From: Streptococcaceae bacterium
Lineage (GTDB): Bacteria; Bacillota; Bacilli; Lactobacillales; Streptococcaceae
NCBI GenBank assembly: GCA_031254115.1
Contig: JAIRUZ010000030.1
Span: forward strand, 1-39,353
Direction: 5' to 3'
Length of the DNA: 39,353 bases
Below are positions 24,370-33,001 of this stretch, in pieces. Under the pieces are notes generated by a model that made no database searches, had not been told where the DNA came from, and worked only from the letters and a program-made list of their open reading frames with translations. Both the position numbers and the translations under genes were made by a program. Position 1 is the first letter of the stretch. Every line of letters starts with the position of its first letter.

Positions 24370-25146
24370 CTACTTTTTATAATCCTCAGGCGAAAATTTT
24401 CCGCCTGTGTAAATTACTTCTTTCAAATACAGCCCCTCAGGCGCCGCCGTTGGTCCTGCAAGCGCGCGATTTCCAGTTGCTAAAATCTCCGCAATTCGGC
24501 TGACAGGAAACTTCCCCGCGCCTATTTTTATCAGCGTTCCGACCATATTGCGCACCTGCTTGTAAAGAAAACCATTGCCACGAAACCGAAAAATAAAAAT
24601 GTCGTTTGCGTGCTCAACTGTCGCCTCAGAAATCGTGCGAATCGTGTTCTCTACCGACGAACCCGACGCCATAAACCCTCTGAAATCGTGCGTCCCCGCA
24701 AGAACTGACAAACCTTCTGTCAGCGCTGACAACGCCAGCGGATACCTAAAATACGCCGCCGTCAGACGCTCAAACGGACTACGACTTGCCGAATTTTCCA
24801 GCCGATACTCATAAATCTTCTCGTGCTTGTCAAAACGCGCGTGAAAATCGTCTGACACACGCAAAAGCTCGCGAATACTAATATCGTCAGGCGTTTGCGT
24901 ATCCAGCGCAAAGCGAATTCGCTCCACCGCGCGCGCATCATCCAAGTCAAAATGCACCACCTGCCCGAGCGCATGCACGCCAGCATCCGTGCGCCCTGAG
25001 CCATGAACGCCCACAAATTCTCCGCCATTAAACCGCGTCAAAACAGCTTCCAGCTCGCCCTGCACCGTTCGCGGCGCATTCATCTGCCGCTGAAACCCCG
25101 CAAACCCCGTCCCATCATACGCAACCGTCGCCTTAAACCGTGACAT
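24370..25146 (-). CDS. truA: tRNA pseudouridine(38-40) synthase
   Basis: TruA makes pseudouridine at positions 38-40 of the tRNA anticodon arm. The 258-residue protein has the first-strand YDGTGFAGFQRQ and the catalytic GRTDAGVHA (Asp54). The start at 25146 (MSRFKATVAYDG) matches the family start; an in-frame upstream ATG would add 28 unlike residues. TGT-TATAAT (25154-25159) ends 7 nt before this ATG with no Shine-Dalgarno in the predicted transcript. A perfect palindrome encodes LSALT in mid-protein. pdxK follows by 9 bp. Confidence 0.95.
   Translation of the reverse strand: MSRFKATVAYDGTGFAGFQRQMNAPRTVQGELEAVLTRFNGGEFVGVHGSGRTDAGVHALGQVVHFDLDDARAVERIRFALDTQTPDDISIRELLRVSDDFHARFDKHEKIYEYRLENSASRSPFERLTAAYFRYPLALSALTEGLSVLAGTHDFRGFMASGSSVENTIRTISEATVEHANDIFIFRFRGNGFLYKQVRNMVGTLIKIGAGKFPVSRIAEILATGNRALAGPTAAPEGLYLKEVIYTGGKFSPEDYKK
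24718..24731. repeat. TGTCAGCGCTGACA palindrome in truA
   Basis: Perfect copy; encodes LSALT in a loop before EGLSVLAGTHDF. Confidence 0.95.
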
Positions 25147-25229
25147 GAAACCTATTATAACACGTTCCCCACGGAAAATGGCTACTGTTATCTTTTTTGA
25201 TAAGGTGCTTTTCTGAAAATCGTTAATCA

Positions 25230-25258
25230 AAAAATCCGCACAGTCTCGTGCAGATTTT
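25230..25258 (-). terminator. Terminator downstream of tRNA-Arg
   Basis: AATCTGCAC-N6-GTGCGGATT followed by TTTT on the minus strand, just after the tRNA 3' end. Confidence 0.85.
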
Positions 25259-25267
25259 CATTTTTCA

Positions 25268-25341
25268 TGATCCGAGGGGGATTCGAACCCACGACCGTTC
25301 GCTTAGAAGGCGAATGCTCTATCCAGCTGAGCTATCGGACC
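25268..25341 (-). tRNA. tRNA-Arg (anticodon UCU)
   Basis: A 74-nt cloverleaf. The acceptor stem is GGTCCGA/TCGGATC (one G-U). D arm AGCTCAGCTGGATAGAGC, anticodon stem TTCGC/GCGAA with loop CTTCTAA (TCT reads AGA), T arm GTGGGTTCGAATCCC. Discriminator A; CCA is not encoded. Confidence 0.97.
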
Positions 25342-25343
25342 AA

Positions 25344-25366
25344 AATTCAGGTTGCCCTGAAATTAT
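25344..25366 (-). terminator. Terminator of the LCP gene
   Basis: TTTCAGG-GCAA-CCTGAA then TTTT on the minus strand, directly before the tRNA gene. Confidence 0.75.
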
Positions 25367-25371
25367 TTTGT

Positions 25372-26610
25372 TTATTGGGGCACGCTGCTTGTGACGGTAG
25401 CCGTGCTCGTTGAGGCGCTTGAGCTTGATGTGCTGCTGTCAGCGCTGACAGAATCGCCATTTGTCGAGACATAATTCGCAGAATTTGTCGCGTTGAGCGA
25501 CACAAAACTGCCTTGCTCGTCAACGCCGTAAACTGTTTTTTTGCCATTTTCTGTGACCGTGGCGGACGGCAAAAGATAGCTTGGCGTCGTTCCGTAGCGA
25601 TTTTCGTAGGAAATCAAGTTGGAATCAACGGTTGCGCTTGTTGCTTGACCAAGCGATTTGCGCATAGCATTTTGAACCGCAAGGTATTCTGCATTCGGCG
25701 TAAACTGATAAGAAACGCCTTGATACATGTCGCCGACACCCTCATATTGTATGGAAACGACTTTTTTAAAACAGTCCCTATAGCCCAGCAAAGAAGGTAA
25801 AGTCGAGCTTGTCAGCGGAATGCTCGTTTTGAAATCCTTTGAAACTTTTTGCAAGAACGATTGGTATTGGCTGATATTATTGAGTGACAGCATTTTTTTC
25901 ACGAGCTGCGTGAGAACTTCGCGCTGATGCGCGGCACGTCCGTAATCGCCATTTGCCATGTGATGACGATCGCGTGCGTAAACGAGCGCCTGATCGCCGT
26001 TGATGTGCTGCTTTCCTGGTGGTACTTTTGCTGTATACGCCGGTTCCGTGTCAGAAATATAGAGCGTCGTGCCGCTAGTATTATCAATATCAATGCCGCC
26101 GACAGCGTTTACCAAGCTGACAATTCCGTCAAAGTTCATTGCAGCAAAATTATCAATTTTTATCCCTGCCTGCAAGCTGATAGTCGCTTCAGACCACGCG
26201 GCAGCTGATGTTAGCCCGCCTGAGTTATAGCCCAACGGATAGGCAGCATTTAATTTTTCAACCGTGCCCGTATCTTGACCCGAGCCGTCTAAAATGTGTA
26301 CCATCGTGTCGCGCTCCATTGACACCATCGTCGTCGTATCCGTTTGCGGGTTGAGCGTCATGACAATCTGCGAATCCGAATTGCCCGCCCACGCGTCCGC
26401 GCCACCGCGCGTATCAACGCCCATCAATAAAATCGTGAGCGGTTTTGTCGCCTTGATAATCTCCGCATTATTTGATCCCGTGTCAATATAGGTCGATTTG
26501 AGCGCGCCGACCGTCGTATCGCGAATCGTCAGCGCATAACCCGCAACAGTTCCTACAATCAGGACAATCAACGCGAGCAGCATCAACAGTGATTTCTTCC
26601 AGACTTTCAT
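25372..26610 (-). CDS. LytR-CpsA-Psr (LCP) family cell-wall glycopolymer transferase
   Basis: LCP enzymes move teichoic acid or polysaccharide from lipid carrier onto peptidoglycan outside the membrane. The 412-residue protein has one N-terminal membrane segment (about 7-28). The LCP domain begins LTILLMGVDTRGGA, continues SMERDTMVHI and VGGIDIDN, and has an Arg-rich end, YARDRHHMANGDYGRAAHQREVL. A Ser/Thr-rich low-complexity tail includes VSAD from a perfect palindrome. TGG-TATAAT (26617-26622) ends 6 nt before the ATG; the GGAG between them would lie upstream of the expected transcript start. Confidence 0.9.
   Translation of the reverse strand: MKVWKKSLLMLLALIVLIVGTVAGYALTIRDTTVGALKSTYIDTGSNNAEIIKATKPLTILLMGVDTRGGADAWAGNSDSQIVMTLNPQTDTTTMVSMERDTMVHILDGSGQDTGTVEKLNAAYPLGYNSGGLTSAAAWSEATISLQAGIKIDNFAAMNFDGIVSLVNAVGGIDIDNTSGTTLYISDTEPAYTAKVPPGKQHINGDQALVYARDRHHMANGDYGRAAHQREVLTQLVKKMLSLNNISQYQSFLQKVSKDFKTSIPLTSSTLPSLLGYRDCFKKVVSIQYEGVGDMYQGVSYQFTPNAEYLAVQNAMRKSLGQATSATVDSNLISYENRYGTTPSYLLPSATVTENGKKTVYGVDEQGSFVSLNATNSANYVSTNGDSVSADSSTSSSSASTSTATVTSSVPQ
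25437..25450. repeat. TGTCAGCGCTGACA palindrome in the LCP gene
   Basis: Perfect 16-mer CTGTCAGCGCTGACAG at 25436-25451; encodes VSAD in the disordered C-terminal tail. Confidence 0.95.
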
Positions 26611-26624
26611 TTCTCCATTATACC

Positions 26625-26649
26625 AAAAAATCAGAATTTCTTCTGATTT
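26625..26649 (-). terminator. Terminator of the pst-phoU operon
   Basis: AAATCAGAA-loop-TTCTGATTTTTT on the minus strand. Confidence 0.9.
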
Positions 26650-26688
26650 AGACTAAGTTGAGCTATTTCTGGCTCTGTGTACAAGCGT

Positions 26689-27342
26689 TTAAAATTCGAC
26701 CAATTCGCCGTGTTTGAGATAAATGACCCATTCACATAGATTTTTTGCGAAATCACCAACGCGCTCAAGATGCATGAGCGTCATGAGATATTCTTTCCCG
26801 AGAATCACAAGCTCAGGATTTTCTTCCATCGCTTTGAGCGCTTTATCTTGAATCTCCGTTACCATCTGATCGATCTCATCATCCATCTTGGCAATTAACT
26901 CGGCGCGCTCAGCGTCTTCTTGCACATAAGCATTGAGTGCCGAATCAACGATTCGCTTGACTTTTTCGCCGAGTGTGTTAATATCGCCTTCGATATTTAA
27001 ACTCTCCGCATCCTCACCAATTTTCAGGACATCGCCTGCAATAGAAGCTACATGATCCCCCATGCGCTCCAGATCCGAGCTGGCTTTTAGCACAGTGATA
27101 ATCGTGCGCAAATCCCCAGAAACTGGCTGTTGCAACGCAATCAATTCAAACGATTTCGTCTCGAGCTCTACTTCTTGCTTGTTGATTTCCTTATCGCCTT
27201 CGATGACTTCTTCAGCCAGATCAACATCGCGCGTCGTAAACGCCCGAATCGCCTTGTTCAACTGCGCAGAAACATCTGTGCCCATGCTGTAAAATTGATT
27301 ATGGAGTTTATTTAACTCTTCTTCAAATTGTGTTCTTAACAT
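26689..27342 (-). CDS. phoU: Phosphate transport regulator PhoU
   Basis: PhoU links the Pst transporter to the phosphate two-component system and dampens phosphate uptake. The 217-residue helical protein carries two PhoU repeats with metal-site motifs: ASSDLERMGDHVASIA (first half) and MHLERVGDFAKNLCEW (second half). It is the last gene of the pst operon, 15 bp after pstB, with an AAGG-type ribosome site, and a strong terminator follows. Confidence 0.95.
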   Translation of the reverse strand: MLRTQFEEELNKLHNQFYSMGTDVSAQLNKAIRAFTTRDVDLAEEVIEGDKEINKQEVELETKSFELIALQQPVSGDLRTIITVLKASSDLERMGDHVASIAGDVLKIGEDAESLNIEGDINTLGEKVKRIVDSALNAYVQEDAERAELIAKMDDEIDQMVTEIQDKALKAMEENPELVILGKEYLMTLMHLERVGDFAKNLCEWVIYLKHGELVEF

Positions 27343-27357
27343 ATTTTTCCCTTCTTT

Positions 27358-28125
27358 TTATCCAAACTTACCCGCAATGTACTCCTCGGTCTGCTTTTCT
27401 TGCGGATTGAGGAAAATATCCGTTGTATTGCTATATTCAACAAGATCGCCTGAGAGCATAAACGCCGTGCGGTCACTGATACGCGATGCTTGTTGCATAT
27501 TGTGCGTCACGGCAACAAGCGTGTAGTTTTGCTTTAATTCTAGCATAACTTCCTCAATCTTACCTGATGAAATCGGATCAAGAGCAGAAGTCGCTTCATC
27601 AAGCAAGATAATCTCAGGCTTAACGGCTAAAACACGCGCAATGCAGACACGCTGCTGCTGTCCGCCAGAGAGGCTGAGTGCCGATTTATGCAAGCTGTCT
27701 TTGACTTCGTCCCAGATATTGCCTGCACGAAGCGAGGTCTCAACTGCTTCATCAAGCACCGCTTTGTCTTTTTCGCCTTTGAGCCTAAGCCCGTAAACAA
27801 CATTTTCATAAATCGAAAATGGGAATGGATTGGGCTGCTGAAACACCATGCCAATATCTTTACGCAAATCAACGGTGTCCACTTTCGGGCTGTAAATGTT
27901 GTGGCCCTTGTAGCTGATAGAACCTGTAATCGTCGCAGTTGAAATGAGATCATTCATGCGATTGATAGAGCGCAAAAGAGTCGATTTTCCGCAACCTGAC
28001 GGACCAATGAGCGCCGTGATTTCATTTGGATAAATGTCCATCGTGATATTGTTCAGCGCTTTTTTCTCGCCATAATACAACGCCAGCTCCGAAATCGAGA
28101 GGATTGGTTTTATTTCTTCTGTCAT
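27358..28125 (-). CDS. pstB: Phosphate ABC transporter ATPase PstB (second copy in the operon)
   Basis: The 255-residue ATPase has Walker [10 protein letters not shown], the PstB-specific SINRMNDL helix, signature [14 protein letters not shown] and Walker [14 protein letters not shown]. It follows another pstB by 8 bp. Paired pstB genes are usual in lactococci and streptococci, so this is not a recent duplication. Asp-Glu-Ala rather than Asp-Glu-Pro follows Walker B here. Confidence 0.95.
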   Translation of the reverse strand: MTEEIKPILSISELALYYGEKKALNNITMDIYPNEITALIGPSGCGKSTLLRSINRMNDLISTATITGSISYKGHNIYSPKVDTVDLRKDIGMVFQQPNPFPFSIYENVVYGLRLKGEKDKAVLDEAVETSLRAGNIWDEVKDSLHKSALSLSGGQQQRVCIARVLAVKPEIILLDEATSALDPISSGKIEEVMLELKQNYTLVAVTHNMQQASRISDRTAFMLSGDLVEYSNTTDIFLNPQEKQTEEYIAGKFG

Positions 28126-28133
28126 ACTTCTCC

Positions 28134-28934
28134 TTATCCGAAATGCCCTGAGACGTAGTCTTCAGTGGACTTGAGGCTTGGGTTCGTAAATATCTTCGCC
28201 GTTTCATCATACTCAATGAGATCGCCGCTGTAGAAAAAGGCGGCATAATCAGACACACGCGAGGCTTGTTGCATATTGTGCGTGACGATGATGATCGTGT
28301 AATTTTCTTTGAGCGCCGTCATCGTTTCCTCAACTTGCATGGTTGAAATCGGGTCCAACGCCGAGCACGGCTCGTCCATCAGTAAAATATCGGGCTTTAC
28401 GCTAATGGCACGCGCAATGCACAAGCGCTGCGCCTGTCCTCCTGAAATCGCAAGTGCGGATTTGTTAAGATCGTCTTTGACTTGATCCCAAAGCGCGGCT
28501 TGTTTGAGCGACGTTTCAACAATTTCGTCCAGTTGTTTCTTGCTTTTGACCCCGTTTTTTCGGTGAACAAAGGCAATATTTTCATAAATCGACTTTGCAA
28601 AAGGGTTCGGGCGTTGAAAAACCATGCCAATTTGTTTGCGGACTTCATAGACATTGACTTCTTTGGAGTTGATATTCACGCCTTCATAGAGAATTTCGCC
28701 TGTGACGCGCGCCGTGTCCGAGAAATCATTCATGCGGTTCAAACTGCGCAAATAAGTGGATTTTCCTGAGCCCGAAGGGCCAATCAGCGCGGTAATCTGA
28801 TTTTCTTGAAATTGCATGTCCACGCCGTGAATAGCCTCTTTCTCACCATAGTAGACGTGCAAATCGATGGTTGAGATGACATTGTTTGTGTCAAAGGTCA
28901 TGATTTTTCGATCATTCCAATCGTAATCTGCCAT
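28134..28934 (-). CDS. pstB: Phosphate ABC transporter ATPase PstB (first copy in the operon)
   Basis: The 266-residue ATPase has [31 protein letters not shown] and [13 protein letters not shown]. The start at 28934 ([20 protein letters not shown]) has a good AAGGAG site; longer in-frame reading would overlap pstA and lacks one. The 20-residue N-terminal extension before the ATPase fold distinguishes it from the next pstB. Confidence 0.95.
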   Translation of the reverse strand: MADYDWNDRKIMTFDTNNVISTIDLHVYYGEKEAIHGVDMQFQENQITALIGPSGSGKSTYLRSLNRMNDFSDTARVTGEILYEGVNINSKEVNVYEVRKQIGMVFQRPNPFAKSIYENIAFVHRKNGVKSKKQLDEIVETSLKQAALWDQVKDDLNKSALAISGGQAQRLCIARAISVKPDILLMDEPCSALDPISTMQVEETMTALKENYTIIIVTHNMQQASRVSDYAAFFYSGDLIEYDETAKIFTNPSLKSTEDYVSGHFG

Positions 28935-28959
28935 TAGTTGTCTCCTTTCATCAGGTGTT

Positions 28960-29850
28960 TCATTTTGCACCTCCTGTGAGTTTGCGGTGAATGCGGTTGC
29001 CGAGGAATCGGCTACCAAGGTTAAAGAGGAGCACGAAGATGACAAGAACGGCGCCCGCACCCGCGGAAATTTGTGTTGCCGTAGAAATCGTGCCTTCTGT
29101 ATTGAGCGCCCAGATATGCACGGCTAGTGTTTCTGCAGGACGGAACAAGCTAAGTGGCGAAGTTAAGCTCATCGGATTCCAATTCGCCCAGTCAATCGGC
29201 AAATTCGTTTGACCCGCCGTATAAATCAGCGCGGCCGCTTCACCAAACACACGCCCTGAGCTGAGAATCACGCCCGTAATAATGCCTGGAATGGCTTGTG
29301 GCAAAATGACAGTCGTTGTCGTTTCCCAAGTTGAGAAGCCCAGCGCAAGGCCGCCTTCACGCTGAATATTGGAGACGCTGCGCAAGGATTCCTCGACATT
29401 GCGCGTCATGAGCGGCAAGTTAAAGACGGTAAGCGCAAGCGCACCCGCAAGAACTGAGAAGCCAAGGCCCATTTGCTGGACGAAGAGAATCATACCAAAC
29501 AAACCGACAACGATGGACGGGAGAGACGAGAGCACCTCGATGGTCGTACGAATGAGATTCGTCAGCCAATGCTGCTGATTGGCGTATTCGCTGAGATAAA
29601 TACCCGCGCCCAGAGAAAGCGGAAAGCTAATCAGCAGTGTCACGACGAGCAAATAAACCGAGTTAAAGAGCTGCACCGCAATGCCACCGCCTGTGAGCGG
29701 ATTTGACGCTGTCGTAATAAAATTCCAGCTGACGTGCGGCAGGCCTTTAATGAGTATATAGAGGAGCAAAAAGGCGAGAATGAGAACAATAATACCCGAA
29801 AGCACATAGAGGACGCCTGTTGCAAGTTTGTCTATACGTTTTGCATTCAT
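28960..29850 (-). CDS. pstA: Phosphate ABC transporter permease PstA
   Basis: The 296-residue permease has six membrane segments and the ABC permease coupling loop [27 protein letters not shown] (EAA-like). It forms the channel with PstC. It lies 72 bp after pstC, the longest gap inside this half of the operon; the gap holds no ORF and only short inverted repeats. Confidence 0.94.
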   Translation of the reverse strand: MNAKRIDKLATGVLYVLSGIIVLILAFLLLYILIKGLPHVSWNFITTASNPLTGGGIAVQLFNSVYLLVVTLLISFPLSLGAGIYLSEYANQQHWLTNLIRTTIEVLSSLPSIVVGLFGMILFVQQMGLGFSVLAGALALTVFNLPLMTRNVEESLRSVSNIQREGGLALGFSTWETTTTVILPQAIPGIITGVILSSGRVFGEAAALIYTAGQTNLPIDWANWNPMSLTSPLSLFRPAETLAVHIWALNTEGTISTATQISAGAGAVLVIFVLLFNLGSRFLGNRIHRKLTGGAK

Positions 29851-29922
29851 AAATAAATGGGGAGAGCAGCTGCAAAACTGGAAATTTTAAATTTTCAGCG
29901 TCAGCATGCACTCGATTCCTTT

Positions 29923-30843
29923 CTAAAAGCGGCTGCGTTTTGCGATGGCGCGCATAATGAGGTTAAAGACAAGGCTCATGAGAAGTAAGAGCAGCGCGAG
30001 TGACCAGAGCGCATTGGTCTGAAGACCTGGAGTTGCGTTTGGGATGCCAGATGTCAAGATACTTGTAAGCGTGGACGCAGGCGCTGTCAGACTCGTTGGC
30101 ATGACAATCGCATTTCCGACGACCATTTGAATCGCAAGCGCTTCGCCAAATGCACGCGCCATGCCAAAGATAACAGCGGTCAAAATGCCAGGCGTTGCTG
30201 CGCGCAAGAGAACGCGCCAAATCGTTTGCCAGCGCGTGGCACCAAGCCCAAGCGAGGCTTCTCGGTAATGCACAGGAATGCGTTTAAGTGCATCAATTGT
30301 CATGGAGGTAACGGTTGGGAGAATCATGACGAAAAGCACGAAAATGCCTGAAAGTAAACCAAGTCCCGTGCCGCCAAACCAGCCGCGAATTACAGGCACA
30401 ACGACTGTCAGACCGATGAAACCATAGACAACTGACGGAATGCCGACAAGCAGCTCAATGACTGGCTGGAGGACTTTTGCGCCAATTTTAGGGGAAATTT
30501 CTGTCATGTAAATGCCTGCACCGATAGCAAACGGTGTCGCAATCACAGCTGACAGAACGGTCACAATCAGAGAGCCCGTAAACATGGGCAACGACCCAAC
30601 GGCAGGGCTGCCGTCAGGGCTGACAGTTCCTGGCGCCCAATTCGTTCCGAAAATAAAATTAAACGGATTGATATGATTCTCAAAAAAAGTCGAGAGTCCT
30701 TTTTGTGCAACGAAAATAAGAATGAGTCCGACAACGAAAACAATCATTGCGATACACAGGAAAGTCAGCGTTTTGCCGACTTTTTCAAGGCGTGAATTTT
30801 TATTCGCGCGCAGTAATTTTTCTTTAATAGATAGATTTTCCAT
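29923..30843 (-). CDS. pstC: Phosphate ABC transporter permease PstC
   Basis: The 306-residue permease has six membrane segments, a long first periplasmic loop (NPFNFIFGTNWAPGTVSPDGSP), the SVVYGFIGL motif and the EAA-like loop REASLGLGATRWQTIWRVLLR. It is separated from the upstream pstS by the 123-bp fold-back repeat. Confidence 0.94.
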   Translation of the reverse strand: MENLSIKEKLLRANKNSRLEKVGKTLTFLCIAMIVFVVGLILIFVAQKGLSTFFENHINPFNFIFGTNWAPGTVSPDGSPAVGSLPMFTGSLIVTVLSAVIATPFAIGAGIYMTEISPKIGAKVLQPVIELLVGIPSVVYGFIGLTVVVPVIRGWFGGTGLGLLSGIFVLFVMILPTVTSMTIDALKRIPVHYREASLGLGATRWQTIWRVLLRAATPGILTAVIFGMARAFGEALAIQMVVGNAIVMPTSLTAPASTLTSILTSGIPNATPGLQTNALWSLALLLLLMSLVFNLIMRAIAKRSRF

Positions 30844-30871
30844 ATTTCTCTTTTTATTTCAGCGTTTCAAC

Positions 30872-30994
30872 GAATCTGTTTCATAACCCTGCTTTTTCAC
30901 CTAACCACGCTTTGGCGCTCGGCGCAAGACGCCGAGTAAATAAACGCAAAGCTAAGTTAGTCTTCAAAAGCAAAACGGGTTATGAAACAAGTCT
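30872..30994. repeat. 123-bp fold-back repeat, copy 2
   Basis: Same element as at 20641-20762, with 13-bp arms TGTTTCATAACCC (30877-30889) and GGGTTATGAAACA (30977-30989). The tip stem CTCGGCG/CGCCGAG is conserved while its loop differs (CAAGA against TGTG). It lies between pstS and pstC inside the pst operon and reaches into the end of the pstS reading frame. Confidence 0.8.
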
Positions 30995-31834
30995 AACATT
31001 TCCTTTGGCGTCACGATCCACTTTCATTTTGCTCGTCGGAAGGTAGCCCAGTTTGCTCAAATCACCGGCTTTGTCAGCTTTGACGAAGTCAATGAACGCT
31101 TGTTCTGTGGTATTACTTTTTGATTTATTGAGGTACATGTGCTCGTAAGCCCATATTTTCCAAGTGTTCGTGGCAACATTTGTGTATGTGGCCTTGACAT
31201 GGTCGAGCTCAAGCGCTTTAACGCCTGGCTTTGTCGTGTAAGAAAAGCCGACATAACTGATGGCACCTGGCGTTTGGCCGACAAGCTGCACAACAGAGCC
31301 TGACGCGTCTTGCGTTGGCCCATTGCTTTCTGTCGCGCCGTTGAGGCCATATTTATCAAAATTCACGCGCGTGCCGGAGCCCGCCGTGCGCCCAACAACG
31401 GTAATCGCAATGTTTGGTCCGCCGACTTCTTGCCAATTTTTGATTTTGCCTGTGAAAATATCAATCAGCTGCTGCGTCGAAATTGATGTCACGCCCAGAT
31501 TTTTATTGACAATCGGCGCAATCCCGATGACCGCAACTTTATTGTCAACAAGTTTCGAGGCATCAATGCCATTTTTTTCTTCTGCAAAAATGTCTGAATT
31601 GCCAATCTGAAACGAGCCTGCTTGAACTTGCGCGAGCCCAACGCCCGAACCGCCGCCTTGAACCATAATGATTTTCGACGGATTTGCCTTCATATAATCT
31701 ATCGAGGCTTGCTCAACAAGCGGTTGAAGCGCGGTCGAGCCACCCGCCGTGATTTGCTTACCACCAGGGCCGCAGGCGCTTAAAACGGTGAGGCCGATAA
31801 ACGCAGTAAGTGCTATGAGAAATTTCCTTTTCAT
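30980..31834 (-). CDS. pstS: Phosphate ABC transporter binding lipoprotein PstS, second of two
   Basis: The 284-residue lipoprotein (lipobox LSAC, Cys21) binds phosphate outside the cell. AGGSTALQPLVEQAS, QGGGSGVGLAQVQAGSFQIGNSDIFAEEKNG and VVGRTAGSGTRVNFDKYGL form the phosphate site. It is about 60% alike to the upstream paralogue by eye. Its last residues LVS and the stop codon are encoded by the arm of the fold-back repeat; the paralogue ends GTLVKK instead. TGA-TAAAAT ends 7 nt before the ATG with no Shine-Dalgarno, suggesting an internal promoter with leaderless start. Confidence 0.93.
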   Translation of the reverse strand: MKRKFLIALTAFIGLTVLSACGPGGKQITAGGSTALQPLVEQASIDYMKANPSKIIMVQGGGSGVGLAQVQAGSFQIGNSDIFAEEKNGIDASKLVDNKVAVIGIAPIVNKNLGVTSISTQQLIDIFTGKIKNWQEVGGPNIAITVVGRTAGSGTRVNFDKYGLNGATESNGPTQDASGSVVQLVGQTPGAISYVGFSYTTKPGVKALELDHVKATYTNVATNTWKIWAYEHMYLNKSKSNTTEQAFIDFVKADKAGDLSKLGYLPTSKMKVDRDAKGNVRLVS

Positions 31835-31898
31835 AGCACTTATTTTATCACAAAATCAGCGAATCTCCCAAAACGCGCGCGTTTCGTTGAATACTTTT

Positions 31899-31912
31899 TG
31901 TCAGCGCTGACA
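31899..31912. repeat. TGTCAGCGCTGACA palindrome between the two pstS genes
   Basis: The only perfect copy outside a coding region and the only one within the pst operon. It is flanked by T- and A-rich runs (TTTTTGTCAG...CTGACAGAAAA), so it could also act as an intrinsic terminator or attenuator hairpin in either direction. Confidence 0.9.
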
Positions 31913-31938
31913 GAAAATTTTGTCCGTCAGCTGCCGCT

Positions 31939-32832
31939 TTATTTTTTAACGAGTGTGCCGTCAGCTGAGCGCTCAACTTTCATGTCTGAAATCGCGATGT
32001 AGCCGAGCTTTTCAAGATCTTTTTTGTCTGTCTTCACCGCGTCCACAAACGCTTTTTCAGACGCGGTTGCTTTGCCAGTCAGCAGATACATGTGCTCGTA
32101 ACTCCAGACTTTATAGGCATTCGTTGTCACGTTTTCGTTCGTTGGCTTTACGCCGCCAAGCGAAACGGCCTTGATGCCTGAATTTGTGTCAAGAATGCTG
32201 AACGCAACGTAGCTGATAGCGCCTGGCGTTTGCGCAACGAGCGTCGCCACAGCACCTGACGCATCTTGCGTTGCGCTCGTTTTTTCCGTCGCGCCGCCGA
32301 GCGCAAATTTGTCAAAATTCACACGCGTGCCAGAGCCTGCCGTGCGCCCAACAACCGTAATCGCAAGATCGCTGCCACCGACTTCTTTCCAGTTCGTGAT
32401 TTTGCCCGTGAAAATGTCCGTCAGCTGCTGCATCGTCAGATTTGATACCGCGTTTTTACTATTGACAACGGCGGCAAAGCCAACGACAGCAACTTTGTTA
32501 TCTGTCAATTTCGATGCGTCAATGCCCGATTTTTCTTCCGCGAAAATGTCAGAATTTCCGATTTGAAATTGCCCAGCTGAGACTTGCGTGAGCCCAACGC
32601 CCGATCCGCCGCCTTGCACCGTGACTTGCACATTCGGATTTTTCGTCATAAATTCTGTTGAGGCGACTTGTGCAAGCGGTTGAAGCGCAGTTGAGCCGCC
32701 CGCGATGATTTTTCCAGACATGCTGCTCGAGTTTGAGCCCGAATTTCCGCACGCAGCAAGCACCAAAAGCGCCGCTGACGCTGCCATCAAACCAAATAAG
32801 ACTTTTTTTGTTTTCAATTTTCTATTCTCCAT
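31939..32832 (-). CDS. pstS: Phosphate ABC transporter binding lipoprotein PstS, first of two
   Basis: The 297-residue lipoprotein (lipobox LAAC, Cys28) has IIAGGSTALQPLAQVAS, TVQGGGSGVGLTQVSAGQFQ and VVGRTAGSGTRVNFDKFAL. It is the first gene of the pst operon. The ATG at 32832 has no ribosome site, whereas a TTG five codons later (32817) is preceded by GGAG at 9 nt. The TTG may be the real start, as in the iron-type binding protein gene. Expression should follow phosphate starvation through the Pho box upstream. Confidence 0.92.
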   Translation of the reverse strand: MENRKLKTKKVLFGLMAASAALLVLAACGNSGSNSSSMSGKIIAGGSTALQPLAQVASTEFMTKNPNVQVTVQGGGSGVGLTQVSAGQFQIGNSDIFAEEKSGIDASKLTDNKVAVVGFAAVVNSKNAVSNLTMQQLTDIFTGKITNWKEVGGSDLAITVVGRTAGSGTRVNFDKFALGGATEKTSATQDASGAVATLVAQTPGAISYVAFSILDTNSGIKAVSLGGVKPTNENVTTNAYKVWSYEHMYLLTGKATASEKAFVDAVKTDKKDLEKLGYIAISDMKVERSADGTLVKK

Positions 32833-32864
32833 GAGAAATTATTTGCGAGCAATGCCGCAAAAAA

Positions 32865-32929
32865 ATAATACCATGAAAAAGGCGACAAAAATGTAAACAT
32901 CGGGTAAATCTTATGTAAACGAAATGTAA
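32865..32929 (-). promoter_or_regulatory. Pho box of four 11-bp direct repeats with pst promoter
   Basis: On the minus strand TTACATTTCGT, TTACATAAGAT, TTACCCGATGT and TTACATTTTTG begin at 32929, 32918, 32907 and 32896, exactly 11 bp apart. A TATTAT (32865-32870) follows in place of a -35/-10 pair. Direct TTNACA repeats at 11-bp spacing are the known target of PhoP/PhoB-type response regulators. Confidence 0.85.
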
Positions 32930-32988
32930 CTTTCAAAAAATAGTTAAACAATTCAAATCTTTTTGTGAACTTTGTAAAAAAAATGTGG

Positions 32989-32994
32989 TATAAT
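32989..32994 (+). promoter_or_regulatory. Extended -10 of the MarR gene at 33002
   Basis: TGG-TATAAT (32986-32994) ends 7 nt before the ATG, so transcription should begin at or next to the start codon. Confidence 0.75.
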
Positions 32995-33001
32995 ACTTTT
33001 T

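Noticed and set aside
25268-25341. tRNA-Arg as an integration site for a mobile element
   Set aside because: No integrase, no partial tRNA repeat nearby and no phage-like genes; flanks are ordinary housekeeping genes.
27358-28934. Two adjacent pstB genes as a novel duplication
   Set aside because: Paired pstB genes are normal in lactococci and streptococci and the two here are clearly diverged.
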